From contig JBAJFE010000014.1 in assembly GCA_037903355.1 (NCBI GenBank), positions 5,456,001-5,520,000 of the forward strand: a stretch of 64,000 nt of DNA, given 5' to 3'. Below the pieces are notes generated by a model. It did no database searches and had not been told where the DNA came from. It saw only the letters and a program-made list of their open reading frames with translations. Every line of letters begins with the position of its first letter. Within the stretch, counting starts at the first letter, position 1. Source of the DNA: Trichuris trichiura. Lineage: Eukaryota > Nematoda > Enoplea > Trichinellida > Trichuridae. This document shows positions 24,500 through 36,619 of this stretch, in pieces. Position numbers and translations under genes: made by a program.

Positions 24500-25217
24500 G
24501 GAACAAAGATCAAACCCTGAAGTAATCGAATGTCAAAATAAATAAATGGGAACCTAGATTATCTGAACTCTTTATTGTCAGAATAGCCGCAGTACAACTG
24601 ATATTCAAACGGTCAAGCTTGTGTGGTATCCGGTCAGGTTGGTTAAATTAATGAACTGACTACCACAACTTCTATGGCTTCCAAACGTAGCTCGTGATCG
24701 TTTGAGCAGAGCAATGTAATCATTAATAGCAGCAAACCCAAAAGAAAACTTTACATCAACCCAGCTCGTAAAAGCAATAAGAGAACAACGAAGAAATAGT
24801 GCACTGGGTGTAGAAGGATGACAATAATGGTGAAGCGGTTCTTCCAACAAAGTCATTCACTGCTCAGTTAACGAAATCATGATTAAGAATGCAGAAGAGG
24901 AAGAAATGAAATCAGCAAACAGAGGTTCGAACCTGCTCTATAGTCGTCTGCGAAACTGGACAACTGTGGTATGAAAGCGTCTGTATGGTTCCATGCGTCA
25001 CATATTTACAAAATGTAAGCGCGAAGCTGTCAGAAGCCACAATTGCAGTGCATTTTTGATTCTTCGCAGTTTTAGCCCGTGAGGTATTTCGACTTCCAGT
25101 ATTCTGACTACCATTAGAGGCCCAACAGTGCCGCATTTAACGTATGCTTACACAGTCCCCAACAGTGGCACCTGATGCGGCCTGTATAACGACTAATGAA
25201 ATCGTGTTTTTTTAACA
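24500..25217. other. Unassigned noncoding sequence
   Basis: No supported gene or repeat end. Confidence 0.5.
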
Positions 25218-25378
25218 ATGACCAAGATTTGGACCGTCGTGAATGAAATTTTTGTTATCCGTAGCTTTCAAGTTTACTCCTCACCTGTCATTTCCTGCTC
25301 ATCAAAGGTCCTGAGTAGACCTGAAAAGTACGGATAACAAAAACCACATTCACGGCGATTCAAAGTTGTGATCAAGGC
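25218..25378. repeat. Inverted repeat, possible Penelope-like remnant
   Basis: Imperfect inverse arms at about 25218-25272 and 25322-25378 share TTTTTGTTATCCGTA. Between them the minus strand has TTGATGA and further on GAAAGC, reminiscent of a badly decayed hammerhead-like core. Confidence 0.4.
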
Positions 25379-27581
25379 TGAAATGTGCTCCAAAGGATAG
25401 TCAAAGAACATCCAATGTTTAGTAAAATCATATTGGTGATTCTAGCAGCCGTCGCCTTGCGTGCTAACAGACCGTGTAAATGTAGATGACATTTCCTACT
25501 CCAGGCTAAATGGCGCATAGGAGGCTGGCACATTCACAAGGAAAAGATAAATGGTTTTAATGCAATGTTTCTCAACCCTAAAACTGCCGACGTTTCTTTG
25601 TACGCTTTGACTTCACAGTACTCTCTGAGGTGATCTTCCCCTCCCCTTGTTAATTTTCTTGGTCGAGCTTGTCCCTGTGGTGATTTTTCTCACCAGAAGC
25701 CAGTAAAAACCATACTTCTTATAATTCACTTCAATCCAGGTGTATTGTCTGCTTGAATTCGCAAAGAAGAATGAGAAACAGCAACGTATAAAAATTAATT
25801 CGTGATAGAACGCGGTCAGAAGAAGTTTAGTTCCGTGCGGCACTAGTTGTACTGGACAGTATCGTGTGTCTAGCTTACGTATCACGTGCGCAGCGTGAAT
25901 GCGAAAACTCCTGAGTATCAGATGCACTGTCCGAGTAACAGGGATAGAAAGGGCCGCGAAAACTTAGAGGGAGTTAGTTTTAACGGTTGTTTCCCCATAT
26001 AGCTCATACGTCTAAGCCATTTCCTCTGCCCTTATTTTTCTTTAACTTAGTTCTTTCTTCCCCTCAACGTTCTTACCGCCTCTAAATTGCACGCCTGTCT
26101 TTCACTGCCCCTTGAGAACTGCCGCTGAAAAATTTGGCAGAATTTTCATGCATTGTGAGAAATAGCTTTCTTCCGGTCGTAGGCGGAGTATATAATTAAG
26201 GAGCCAATATCAGACCAATTGATAAACGGACAGTTCCTTGCAAAAACAAGAGTACAGATGATACCACTTTTAAAGGATGAGACAAACACACTCTGTGACG
26301 GATGTGTTCTGTTAACAGCGTTCAGTGATATAAGTATACGCAACAACAGTCTTTTGTTTCCGTAGGCAACCGTCCAGTAACCCCTTAGTATGGCACATAT
26401 TCACTTATTGCAAATACAATTAGTAAACAGTGGAAGGAACCGCTTCAAGAAAATAATGAAATCTTATCATGCATTCTGAATCACAGGCAGAACTTTTTTA
26501 TTTAATGCTTCTTGGCTAATATGTCGTACCATGGCATTACCATCTGAGTTTGAGAAGTTCAACAAAAATATCAGAAGCAAATTGTAGAAACGGTGTTCAT
26601 GAAAATTAACAATAGCAACCGTGATTTGACTACTAAGTAGCAATAGTAAATCTATGCATGCGCAGACTTCCTCGTTAACCGAATATATACTTTGTTCTAA
26701 TCAAAATGTTTCAGGCCATACGCGATCCGTCACCAGCGCGGAGTCAGATGAAGCGTCACTTAAGAAGGACAAGTCTGTTTTTAGAACAAAAAAATGTATG
26801 ATGAAAGGAAATCTTAAATAGGTGAACATCACTTTGAGATAACCTTCGCAGCGATCCTGTTCATAGCTACGTTGGCTTATGGTAATAAAGTAAGCAGGCA
26901 GTACTTACATAAATTAAGAACGCCACAATTTTTCCACCAGAGCGAATCGAAAACTAGCAAGGTAGCGTCACATATGCCATAAGTCTCAACCTGACTCATT
27001 TCTTTAAAACCTAGCTAGAAAAACTCCTGCAGACTCTTTTCTGCCAGTGTCTGAGCAAGCTGAAGGAAATTAAACTGAAGTGCCAAAACGAGCTGCTTCA
27101 AAAGATTCCATCTTGGCAGCCACCATCTCCACGCCACAGTCCGTAAATGTGGCGGCTTCCTTCCTCTGATAATCAGTAATATTCGTCCAGTCAATGAAGA
27201 TCAAAGTCATTCATGCTGAATGCCTATTTGCTACCTTAAGTGGAACCCAATGGCCGCTACAAAGTACTGTATTGATTGTTCTGAAGACCGGAGCATTCAG
27301 TGTGCAAACTTATTTTTCTAAATGCATCTTTCTACGGTGGCAGTTCAAGCGATGTACAAGTCGAAGATAACGAAATTAAGCAAGCATGGGTGACTTCATG
27401 CACTTCTCCTTAATATCTTGCTTCCTCTTGGCATAAAATATGCCGGCTTTCCCTCAAATATATTTCCTAGGAGAAAAGAAATATAAAAAGGATCATTCTT
27501 CCGAGTAAATAAGCAAGGTGATTTAAAATTGAAGGATTACCCATTAAATGAGCATTCAAGTGATTTAATAACGAAATTAAT
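25379..27581. other. Unassigned noncoding sequence
   Basis: No supported gene. A minus-strand frame at 25613-25927 has splice-like signals but no family match. One decayed hammerhead-like site lies at 26709. Confidence 0.45.
26709..26736 (-). ncRNA. Hammerhead-like core, decayed
   Basis: Minus strand: CTGGTGA, CGGATC, GCGTATG, GCCT, then GAAAC. The spacing fits the family, but the A of CTGA is changed to G and the helix is weakened. Confidence 0.3.
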
Positions 27582-27594
27582 AATATATAAGCAT

Positions 27595-27841
27595 CAACAT
27601 TATTGTACGCTTTAAACCGCGGGAGACTTGGGCCGTTTTAAAACGACCCAAGTCTCCCGCGGTTTAAAGCACCAGTCCCACATAAGGGGCGTGCCTGCAC
27701 TCACTCTGTCAGTTACCTGCGCTGAAGACGGGGACAGATGATCCCTGAAAGCTTCGCAATTAGACAATTTTTGAACGGGTAGCTTTTCCGTACAATAATG
27801 TTGATACACACACCCGTTAAGAGGAGCTATGTTTTCAAAGC
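27595..27841 (+). mobile_element. Short Penelope-like insertion with 62-bp palindrome
   Basis: A 247-bp insertion is flanked by exact 13-bp duplications AATATATAAGCAT (27582-27594 and 27842-27854). It opens with a short inverse copy of its own tail (ATCAACATTATTGTACG). A palindrome follows (27609-27670, 31-bp arms, one mismatch), then one terminal repeat with a hammerhead-like core and a tail ending TATGTTTTCAAAGC. The same layout and tail occur in the larger element at 35023-35804. Confidence 0.8.
27722..27750 (+). ncRNA. Hammerhead-like ribozyme core
   Basis: CTGAAGA, CGGGGA, loop CAGATGA, TCCCTG, then AAAGC. Both core strings are intact, with one G-T wobble in the helix. Confidence 0.6.
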
Positions 27842-27854
27842 AATATATAAGCAT

Positions 27855-29858
27855 TTTTTATCTCCACAGAACATTTAATCCTCCTAGTATCCTATGACCT
27901 GAGCACACAATTTCGTAAGAGTATTAACACTAGCTCATCATTTTACATAGGCTTTTATTCTACAATATTCATAGCTCATCACTTTGTATCGTATCACACG
28001 TGGTGCGTAAGCACATTTAAAATGTCTACTCAGTCACTTTAGATTCGTTTCAGCAACGACTGGACGAAAAGACTTACATTGAAGGACTGCGAACATGTAG
28101 GTTATTTACTGCACAGATAAGTGTAATCATTCGCTTAATTTGTTCTTTCTGCAATACCCACTGCGCTCTGGGGGAAGGCTGCACTCCTTCAGAAAAGCTT
28201 GCAGCAAAACATCCATTTTAAACAGTCGATTTTTGAGCGAAGGATGTTTCTAGAAAGTTTTATAAGCCACTGCTTTAGAGATCGATTGGAATGGAAAACG
28301 TGACCTATGCGTGGCAGCCAAGTCTTCCAAGCTCACCTTTAAATTTTGTGGCGTAGAGAGGAAGTTCATGACTTAACAGAACAAGAAATATGTCTTCCGT
28401 TGACCTTTCCTATTCTGTTTCCAAGATAATTTTCTACCTTTAATATCGCGCGCGGCTATGACAAGAACACTTGCGTAAGATAAAAGAACATCGCAGGACG
28501 CTTATAGCGGTGAACTGAAGATTTCAAAAAAATAAACTGCTGTTTCAGTTTATTTAAACTATTAACATATACCAGCCAAGAAAGAATTTAGCAAAGCAGG
28601 AGCAAATGCTCGAATGAAAGTGACGTTTAACCAAAATGTAGATCAACTGGAGAAATTATATTTAAGCATCACAAAATAACCTGAAATATGGCATAATCTG
28701 AAGAAGTTCGACTAAAGGAAGACGTAATCCAAGGAAAAGTAAGTTACTTATTACGGCGCTGCTACAATAGTAAGACTCAGCTGCCGTATGATTCTGAAGG
28801 GATATGAATGGAACCTTCAGGGTAGTACAATTCCTTTTCTGCGTATACGTTTTGCCCGTTGGCGAGGTGCATCTGCAAGGCTTGATTCATTTAGTGATTG
28901 TATTAACAGGAAGGCATGGAGCGAAATTTCGATATTTCCCTTAGCTCATTTTTTCATGAAATATTATCCAATTTATGGACACTGTACCACTGGCGCCGAA
29001 AAACGAAAGGCAGAATTAGGCAGTTAAGAAAATTTCCCGTTATCTTTCTAGATCAGGTTTGATAATTCTTCCGTTTGAACACTTCTAAGAGGACTCGGAT
29101 GTTACCACGAACTGCCTTCACTTCATTTAATCAAGACCGACAGATAATGCTTGAGTTAAATGTCATGGGGTAGGCCCACCCTTTCTCACTGCTAAGCGGG
29201 CGCATAATTAGGGCCTCACATAGTAAGCGAAGGGGTAAGGATAAGTATGTACCTTCCTTGTAATTTTTGAAAGTAAGTCAAATCCTGTTGTGATTTTCTT
29301 GCTGTTCGTTTGTTAACATTAAATGCCACTTAACTGAACTAATTAAGTAATAGATAGGAAGACTAGTATTTTTTACGTAAATAAATTATTTATTCGAACG
29401 CCCCATTCTGTTAAAAGCTGTTTCGTCTTAATCGTCACTCTTCTCTACGTTTCAGTGGTTTCATTGAACTGAAGCAGACTGCATTGAAGAATAAAACGGC
29501 AACCATGCGAAGACTTTAACAAGTGCATATTGATTCAGCTGCGAGCTGCGTTAAGTCCATGCTTCTCTTGAAGGCTCCTTTAATTCTTGGCCACGTCAAT
29601 AATGAAGTAAGAAGGAATTTTCTATCACGCAATGATCTCGCATTACATTAACTGTCATTTCGCGTGTGTAATTGTTAGCTGTTGATGTCATGTCACTTTT
29701 CTGGCACAGCCTTCCCGAAAATATCACCTCGTCTTTAGTTATTTAAACGGTCGAGTTTATCTGCTGAGTAATATAGTATTTTCGTTAGGACTCTGCAGTA
29801 AAAATAAACTCGATCAGTTGTTGAAAACGAATGACTTTTTAACGCTGCTTAAAAACTT
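27855..29858. other. Unassigned noncoding sequence
   Basis: No supported gene or repeat end. The open frame at 28788-29027 has no recognisable domain. Confidence 0.5.
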
Positions 29859-29928
29859 CATGTATTTATTTATTACAGCAACCGTACTAAGCGTTTATTT
29901 TACTTAACAATAAACGAATTCTCAGTGC

Positions 29929-29957
29929 TTTCGGAGCCTTACGTACTCCATTGTCAA
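29929..29957 (-). ncRNA. Hammerhead-like core, decayed
   Basis: Minus strand: TTGACAA, TGGAGT, ACGTAAG, GCTCCG, then AAAGC. The helix and GAAA are kept; CTGANGA is lost. Confidence 0.35.
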
Positions 29958-29987
29958 CGATAACAAAGAATGTGATTTTTGTTATCG

Positions 29988-30016
29988 TTGACAGCGGAGC
30001 ACGTAAGGCTTGGAAA
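29988..30016 (+). ncRNA. Hammerhead-like core, decayed
   Basis: Plus strand partner of 29929: TTGACAG, CGGAGC, ACGTAAG, GCTTGG, then AAAGC. Confidence 0.35.
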
Positions 30017-30087
30017 GCTCTGAGGATTCCTTTATTGGTAAGTACAAATAAACGCTTTGTACTGTTTCTGCAATAAATACATACATG

Positions 30088-33000
30088 AAATGATCAGTTG
30101 TTTATCTTTTATGCTAAAGAGAAAAGATTCCGTTAGGTAAAGTTTGCATTGAACACACCGAGCAGCTACAGAAAAGAGTACGCTTCTATCATCAGCACTG
30201 CATAGCTTCCAGGAAAGTGTTTACTCAGAAAAAGAATGATCTGCAGTCGCTTCAACAAGGGAGACATACTGCACTGAAAGGAGCAGCACAACGCGGGCAA
30301 CAGGTGTCACAGCCTCTTCACCTCTAAGGACTAGGTTTGCAGAGATGTGACCAACTTACAAACCGTCATCAGTGCCACAAACTTTTTAACGTAAAGATAC
30401 AGATAATTCAAATCTTCATCGATAAGTGAGCGCTAGTCGCTTGTTGGGAAGCACTCTATTTACGTTTCAAAAGTTGCAGTAGCAAATGAAGTGCATTCAG
30501 GACAAAACATCTATCAGCAACAGAGTTGACAATAATGGATCACTCTTTCTTCCGAAAGCTTCGATTTTTCAATGAAGACTTTCGTGGATTTAAGCACAGT
30601 CAAGCTCTGCAAAGTATCTGGAAGACTTCATAACTCTACTAGTCCATTTGTCTGTGATACGATTATATCCGCTGACAATGAAGTGCTGACTACAGCACTG
30701 GTGCCTCTGAAGATCCTGGACTGTTTTTCGTCATTTAATTGTTTTCGATAAACAATTTAAACATTTACTAGCTGGTCAGAGTTTCCCACTCTCACGGTAA
30801 CTGAATCTATTAACAACGTAAACGCGTTCTCCAGCTGTGCAAAATGCGTGCCCCCTGTCATGCTATCGTAAAGAACTTAATTTCTAGAAGCGAACAGTGT
30901 ACTTTACTAACTTACAATAAAATCAACAGAATATATTCTGAATAACCGCTTAACGGCAGTATTTGACTCTGAATTTTTCAGCCAAAGATTAAGCTACGTT
31001 CAGAGGACATTCAGTGGAGATGGCTTTCCGGTTAGCCTAATAAGCTGTGGCATCCATCGCAGTTCTCAAATGCTGACACCTACAACTGAATCCATATTGA
31101 AAGCTAAAAGCTGGCCCTTCTGCGTCTTGCTGGTACAGGGAAAAATATGAAGATTAAGAAAATGTCCAACTTTCAAGAAAGACTAAAAGAGGTTCACAGC
31201 ACTTACTTCAATGTTCGGGAATGATGATTCAACTTTCCGGCATGCCAGAGCCACGGAATTATCTGTAAGGTTAAATGCAACTGCTCAGCCCTCCTACGCG
31301 GGAAAGACAGGATATAGCTTAACTTTTCACCTCAAGAAACTAAGTGTTTAAACAGATGTGATATCACTGCCTGTAGACTCAACTGAAAACCTTAGTGTCA
31401 GATTCAGAAGCAGTCGCTGAACCCTTGCAAGCTCTGAAAGCATCCGTTATTGCTGAACATGCGCTACAATTACCACAATGCCTGCGTCCTAAAGATATTG
31501 GTTTTTTTTCGCCTAGGGAAGATAGGCCCCCTACAACGGTCACAGCAATATCAAAAGCAGAGGTAATGGAACTAGAGACAGCGACATATGGACGCCTCTC
31601 ATCTGCCAAAGAAGAATGCTGTTTGAGAACAAAATGACGTGACAGGACAACTTTCTTTGTCCATGATCCTTATTGTTAGGGCAGGATTGATGTCCTTACC
31701 TCGATGGTGAGAATTACTGTTTTCTGAGCCAATACAGCAACGGCCAAACCCATGGAAAACTGTTATGCAATCTGACCACGGGCTGATAACGAAGGACAAG
31801 GAAGTGAGGACAAGACCAGGGAGTGTGTCCGCACTATGCTGAGTAAAAGTGTTATGCTCCAAGGACAGAATATTCATTTTCACTTCATTCTACCTTCATA
31901 CTGCTTGATTTCAATAAACGAATTTTTCATAAAATGTGGACAGGTTTTCATGTTCTATTACGGGGGCAACGTGTCGTTTAATTGCACAAAATGTTTTGTT
32001 CAGCGAATTTTTTGGGTCTAACGTCTTCTATTGTCTACACCTACGTGAATGCCTTTAAGTGATAATGACGGGAAAGTTTAGTTCTGAAAGTTTCGCTGGA
32101 TAGAAGCTTCTGTACGACTGAGCGAGAGGCTGTCTGCACAACGAAACACGATTTCTGCATTAATACCAGCTGGTTCCTCTACCCGTCAGTTTTCCTTCAC
32201 CCTGAATTCTGTAACGTTATTTCTTTCTCTTTAACTTAATTTTATTTTGTTGTTGAAAATATGCGCAATGAGTTTTCACTAATCCGGAAATTTCGTTAAT
32301 GCGGACAATTTTCAATGAACTATTAATGTGCGGTGAAATTTGATTAATTGAGCTGATCTGACTGCAGGACAGTTATGTTCTTGCCTTCATGCCAGTGGTC
32401 TCTCGTTTGTCAGGGCAAGACCTAACGACTACACTCAACAGACTGCACAGTCAGGCAGTTGAAGCGAGGTTCTTTTTGAAGGTTCTTCATCCCTCTCTTT
32501 CGCTGAGTTGAGATTCATTCTTGAAGACCTCATTCCCTTAAGCGAGCTCGCTGTCACTGTTTCCCAAGAGCCTGCTACATGCCCCATTACCCTCTCTGCC
32601 TCCAGTTTCTTCTCTCAGCCTTCTGTCATACCTTAGGGGCTACAGCATCCGATTTGAGAAATACTGCTTTAAACCAAAAGCGTTCTTTTAACCAACGCAT
32701 TTTCTCTGTTCAGGAAAACCCCTTAGTAGAGTAAAATTGACCAACATCACTTTTTAAATGCTCAAAAATACCATGGAACATTCGTTTAACATTATCATAA
32801 CAGAGAAACAACAAGTGTGCAAAGAGTCCGAGAACTTTTATCACTTTTAATTCCTAGGAGCAGTGTGTCATGCCAAACAAGATGCCATAAGCAATGTTTC
32901 ACAAAATACATCAAGACTGCATTCAAAAGCTTCGCTGTATACACAGTCATTTTTAATGAAACTTTTAGCCTCAACTAGTTACTCGCAATCGAGGAATTAT

Positions 33001-35009
33001 CGCAGTTGGTCTAGTCTGTAAACGAATATGTCGTTTATTGTCAGATGATATGCTCTGATGATTGATTTTCTAACGTTTCACCTTTTTTCATTCCCCAGGG
33101 CTGTTTCGTCGCCCTTGGGACTTGTGAAATCCATTCTTTAGCGAAGAACTTTAGAGCTTTCAAATGCCCCAAAAATTTACCACTGAAGAAATGGCGCTAG
33201 GAATTTTGGAAGCTGCGGGATAGTAAGTTGGAGAAGAACGAGTGAGTTACGTTTTAAAAAAATGATTCACGTCCTTGGTAAATGCTTAGCAATTGTTGAA
33301 GCACAATAGGTTCAGCAGCCGAAACTTTTAACACACGTTGCAGATTTGCGGTATATACTAACGGATTTGAAGACAGTTCCTTGCGACGATATGTCGACAC
33401 TTTATAGTTCCATACAAGTTAACTAAGTTTAGCGGACTTTGCATTCAGGACAGGACTTGCCCCACTGTCTATGTCAGACAAACAGATAACAAATAAAACA
33501 CACATATTGCTTGATTCGACACTGACAACGAAACCAGTTGCGTCACAAGAGCCTTGTCTATCTTTAAAGTCAATAAACCGTTTGGGTCCACATAAAAATA
33601 TTAAATGTTAACGCGTAGTGAGCAAGGGGCACTATCCTCCAGTAAATTTAAAAAATAAAAATTATAAATATGCTCCCCATTCGCACTGAGCAGCTGTGAA
33701 ACCTTACCTGTGCTCCTAACGGCCGCAGAAATTCTCCGTACTCCATAAAAGCATATTGGCTACCTCTTGCTTGATTATAGAATGTTAACAATAAGTGGAA
33801 ATATTTGCTTGTCTGTGTGCATTCTGCAGCTTTATTCCCCAGGAATCCGTCGGCATAAATTTTATTAACTGACTCATTTTGACTTGCATTCGGTTAAATT
33901 AACTGTGCGTTCCCTTGATGCATCAGTGAGAATTAAATTACGCTACGACAGTTCGAAGAATTGGGCTGCTCATTGGATATATTGTTCAGTTCATCCCATT
34001 TTCTTCTGACAGTTCGCGCTATCCGTTACCAGTATAACTCGAATGCAGACGGTGACACTGTAAAAAAAGGGCTTTTCGCTCTGCGAAGCAGCTGGTAAGG
34101 CAGACGTGTTTCTTACTTATGCAAAACAGATAGCGCACGAAAATGGCAAATGGATGTAATCAGTGCTCTCAAACAAAACAAATGCTCTACAAACGCTAAG
34201 CTACTGAAGTGTTGCGGCAAAGCTCCTTGCGACAGTAAACGGCAGATATAGATCATTTATTGAAAGAATGCTAAACTTCGTACAGAGGGTACAATACAGC
34301 GATAGTGGTAAGACCGAAACACATGCCTGTTTCGTCAACCCTGTTACTACATTTGCTATTTACATAGAGATTCATAGTTTCTCCTAACGTAAATAATTGA
34401 AGCATGATAAAGACCTATGACAGAAGAACAGCCCAAAGGGGCAATGACCTCTGGGAACTGACGCAGGGTAGCCATCTGTTCTGTAACAGGAGGGTGCCTC
34501 AGTCAAATAGCGCTATGGGTCATCCTGAGTTGAGGTCGTATAGGATCAACCAACGGCCTCATGATGTTGTGCTCAGCAGGGGCATCTTCTGGCTACTAAG
34601 CCAAGCACGAAAAATATTCACTTTATTTGACTACAGACACTGCTGAAAGCTGAAGACAGGTAGCCCAGTAGTTAATATGTGAAGCCACAAAGCCTTTCAG
34701 AAATATCCAGAGCCTAAGGAAACTGCACTGCTACATTAAAGATGTAATATCGTTCTTATAGGTACACAATTTAATGTAAAAGGTAAAGAAGGAACTGCAA
34801 AGGAACTAAGGTTTTCTGGAAGGCTTGTCGATGTAGTCTGCAGCAGGGAGTTCCGTTGTCATTTCCTGTTATAATTTCCATCATGGCTCCAAATTACATA
34901 GCATTAACAGAGGCCTGTGCCTTAGTACTATTCCAAGTTTTTCAGAACGGCAGTTTATTAAGGACGCTTAGGTGAAACGTCATGACTTCACCGATAAACG
35001 AATATACAT
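30088..35009. other. Unassigned noncoding sequence
   Basis: The longest stretch here with nothing assignable. Frames near 31379-31637 overlap on opposite strands; the plus frame includes LRPKDIGFF, but I cannot tie it to a family. A short segment near 32280 (AATCCGGAAATTTCG, TTAATGCGGAC) resembles the end of a small TA-type DNA transposon. Confidence 0.4.
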
Positions 35010-35071
35010 GTTTGTAAGAACATTCTGGTACGGATCAGCTACCCGTTCAAAGATTTATTAAACTGCGAAGC

Positions 35072-35100
35072 TTTCGGGGAACACCTGTCCCCGTCTTCAG
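35072..35100 (-). ncRNA. Hammerhead-like ribozyme core (left arm)
   Basis: Minus strand: CTGAAGA, CGGGGA, loop CAGGTGT, TCCCCG, then AAAGC. The helix is perfect and both core strings are intact. Confidence 0.65.
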
Positions 35101-35202
35101 CGCATGAAAATGACAGAGGGAATACTGGCATGGCCTCATGAGGACTGGTGCTTTAAACCGCGGGCGGGGATCTTGGGTCGTTTTAAATGAGCAACAACAT
35201 TA

Positions 35203-35400
35203 TTAAAGTGAGGGTGGAGGGCGGGTTGGTGGAGAAAGGTTACAGTAATGGAGAGTGGGATGTTGGGGATGTTTAAAAAGGCGGTTGGGAAAGGGAAGGG
35301 GAGGGAAAAGGGGGCAGGTAGGGGGAAAGTTGGAGGAGGTAGAGGGAGTGGAAGAAAGGGAGGGAAAAAAAGGAGTGGAGGGAGGGAAAGGGTAATTGGC
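35203..35400. repeat. Purine-rich strand-asymmetric tract
   Basis: The plus strand is almost only G and A in runs such as GGAGGGAAAAGGGGG. The reverse pattern follows at about 35490-35570. Frames such as 35248-35604 come from this low complexity and should not be read as protein. Confidence 0.8.
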
Positions 35401-35682
35401 AGGCTGGGGATATTTCGCAGCAAGGAACACCTGTTCAGGGACAATAACGGTGCCCCACGGTGTCTTGGAAATATCCCCAGCCCGCCAATTACCCTGCCCC
35501 CTCTGTTCCTTATTTTCCCTCCCTTTATTCCACTTTTTCCACTTCCTCCAACTCCCCCCTACCCGCCCTCTACCCTCATTCTAATAATGTTATTGCTCAT
35601 TTAAAACGACCTAAGATCCCTGCAGTTTAAAGCACTAGTCCTCATAAGGCCATGCCAATACTCCCTCTGTCATTTTTATGCG

Positions 35683-35711
35683 CTGAAGATGGGGACAGGT
35701 GCTCCCCGAAA
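35683..35711 (+). ncRNA. Hammerhead-like ribozyme core (right arm)
   Basis: Plus strand: CTGAAGA, TGGGGA, loop CAGGTGC, TCCCCG, then AAAGC. Intact except for a G-T pair at the helix base. Confidence 0.6.
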
Positions 35712-35969
35712 GCTTCGCAATTTAATAAATCTTTGAACGGCTAGCTGATCCGTAACAGAATGCTAATTCAGACACCCGTTAGGAGAAGTTATGTTTTCAA
35801 AGCAGTTTGTAAGAACAGATATAAATGAAGTCTTCTTGTGGTTTCAAACGTCGAACACAATGCTTTGATGCTTTGACACAATTCCAAAATACTTTCATTC
35901 ATTTGGAATTTATGTGCACGGTCTGCGAAGCCTGACTTTTTTTTAACAGGCTCGAAAAAATTTCAAAAT

Positions 35970-36062
35970 TCCCTACCAGCGAATGGATGAGCAAATTGTC
36001 AGAGAATAATACAGAACGATTAATACTGTACGTTTCAGAACAGCTTTTCTTCCGTCGTCAAA
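35970..36062 (-). repeat. Penelope-like terminal repeat fragment
   Basis: It contains CCCTACCAGCGAATGGATGA and a decayed hammerhead-like site at 36033-36061 (minus strand: TTGACGA, CGGAAG, AAAAGCT, GTTCTG, then AAACG). It matches the left arm of the element at 19296. Confidence 0.55.
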
Positions 36063-36570
36063 GGTGTAAGAGAGCACAAACAAGCAGTGAAACATAGAGT
36101 GTATCGGTTTGCGGGTCTTGGTTGTCTCTTGAGTATGCAAGCAATAAGCGAAACATTTCATCGCCGAGGAAAATGAACACATGGAAAAACTGCCTAGGCT
36201 TTCCAAAGCAACAACCCTGAACTGACAAGGAGTCACATATCCTCAACTATCGTAGAGTGTAATATCATTTGGCAACGAATGTAGAATGTTTTATGACGGT
36301 GTTCTTTATTTGAAGATGCTGCCACCTTGGTTTCCTTGCATGCATGCTTTTCCTCACCCCACCATCGCGAACTCCGAAGCACACATGAGTGCATCTAGCG
36401 GTCAAGACCGCGCCATTAGTCCTCTTTTATGCCTGAGCTAACTTCTCCTCCTCTGAAAACCTTTGAAAACGGAACTCCTTGGTACGGGACAATGCATGTT
36501 GAGTACATAATGTTGCTATGGAAGATGTTCATTAAGTCAATATTCAATACATTTTATTTATTGCCGTAGC

Positions 36571-36599
36571 TTCCGAGTCGAAGCTTTACCTGTCATCAG
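36571..36599 (-). ncRNA. Hammerhead-like core, decayed
   Basis: Minus strand: CTGATGA is intact, but the helix is weak and GAAG replaces GAAA. Confidence 0.35.
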
Positions 36600-36619
36600 C
36601 GGTAAAGAGTGTTAACCTC

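Larger units (their letters stand above)
29859..30087. repeat. Palindromic element, old Penelope-like copy
   Basis: Inverse arms of about 110 bp (29859-29968 and 29978-30087) are separated by about 9 bp. Each arm contains a decayed 29-nt hammerhead-like site (TTGAC in place of CTGAC, with AAAGC after the helix). The arms have diverged more than those at 24 kb, so this is probably an older insertion. I found no target duplication. Confidence 0.55.
35023..35804. mobile_element. Large palindromic Penelope-like insertion
   Basis: A 782-bp insertion is flanked by exact 13-bp duplications GTTTGTAAGAACA (35010-35022 and 35805-35817). Inverse arms of about 200 bp or more each carry an intact hammerhead-like core pointing outward, then GCACTAGTCC/GGACTGGTGC and ATGAGCAA blocks. 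The interior is strongly strand-biased: purine-rich on the left (35203-35400) and pyrimidine-rich on the right. The tail ends TATGTTTTCAAAGC, as in the 27.6-kb copy. No credible protein frame is present. Confidence 0.8.

Noticed and set aside
31395..31637. Plus frame with LRPKDIGFF and its minus-strand counterpart
   Set aside because: Vaguely like a retroelement motif, but a single short string; no neighbouring domains or ends to support it.
35136..35604. Overlapping open frames rich in proline or glycine/lysine
   Set aside because: They are products of the purine/pyrimidine-rich tract inside a palindromic insertion; no start context or domain.
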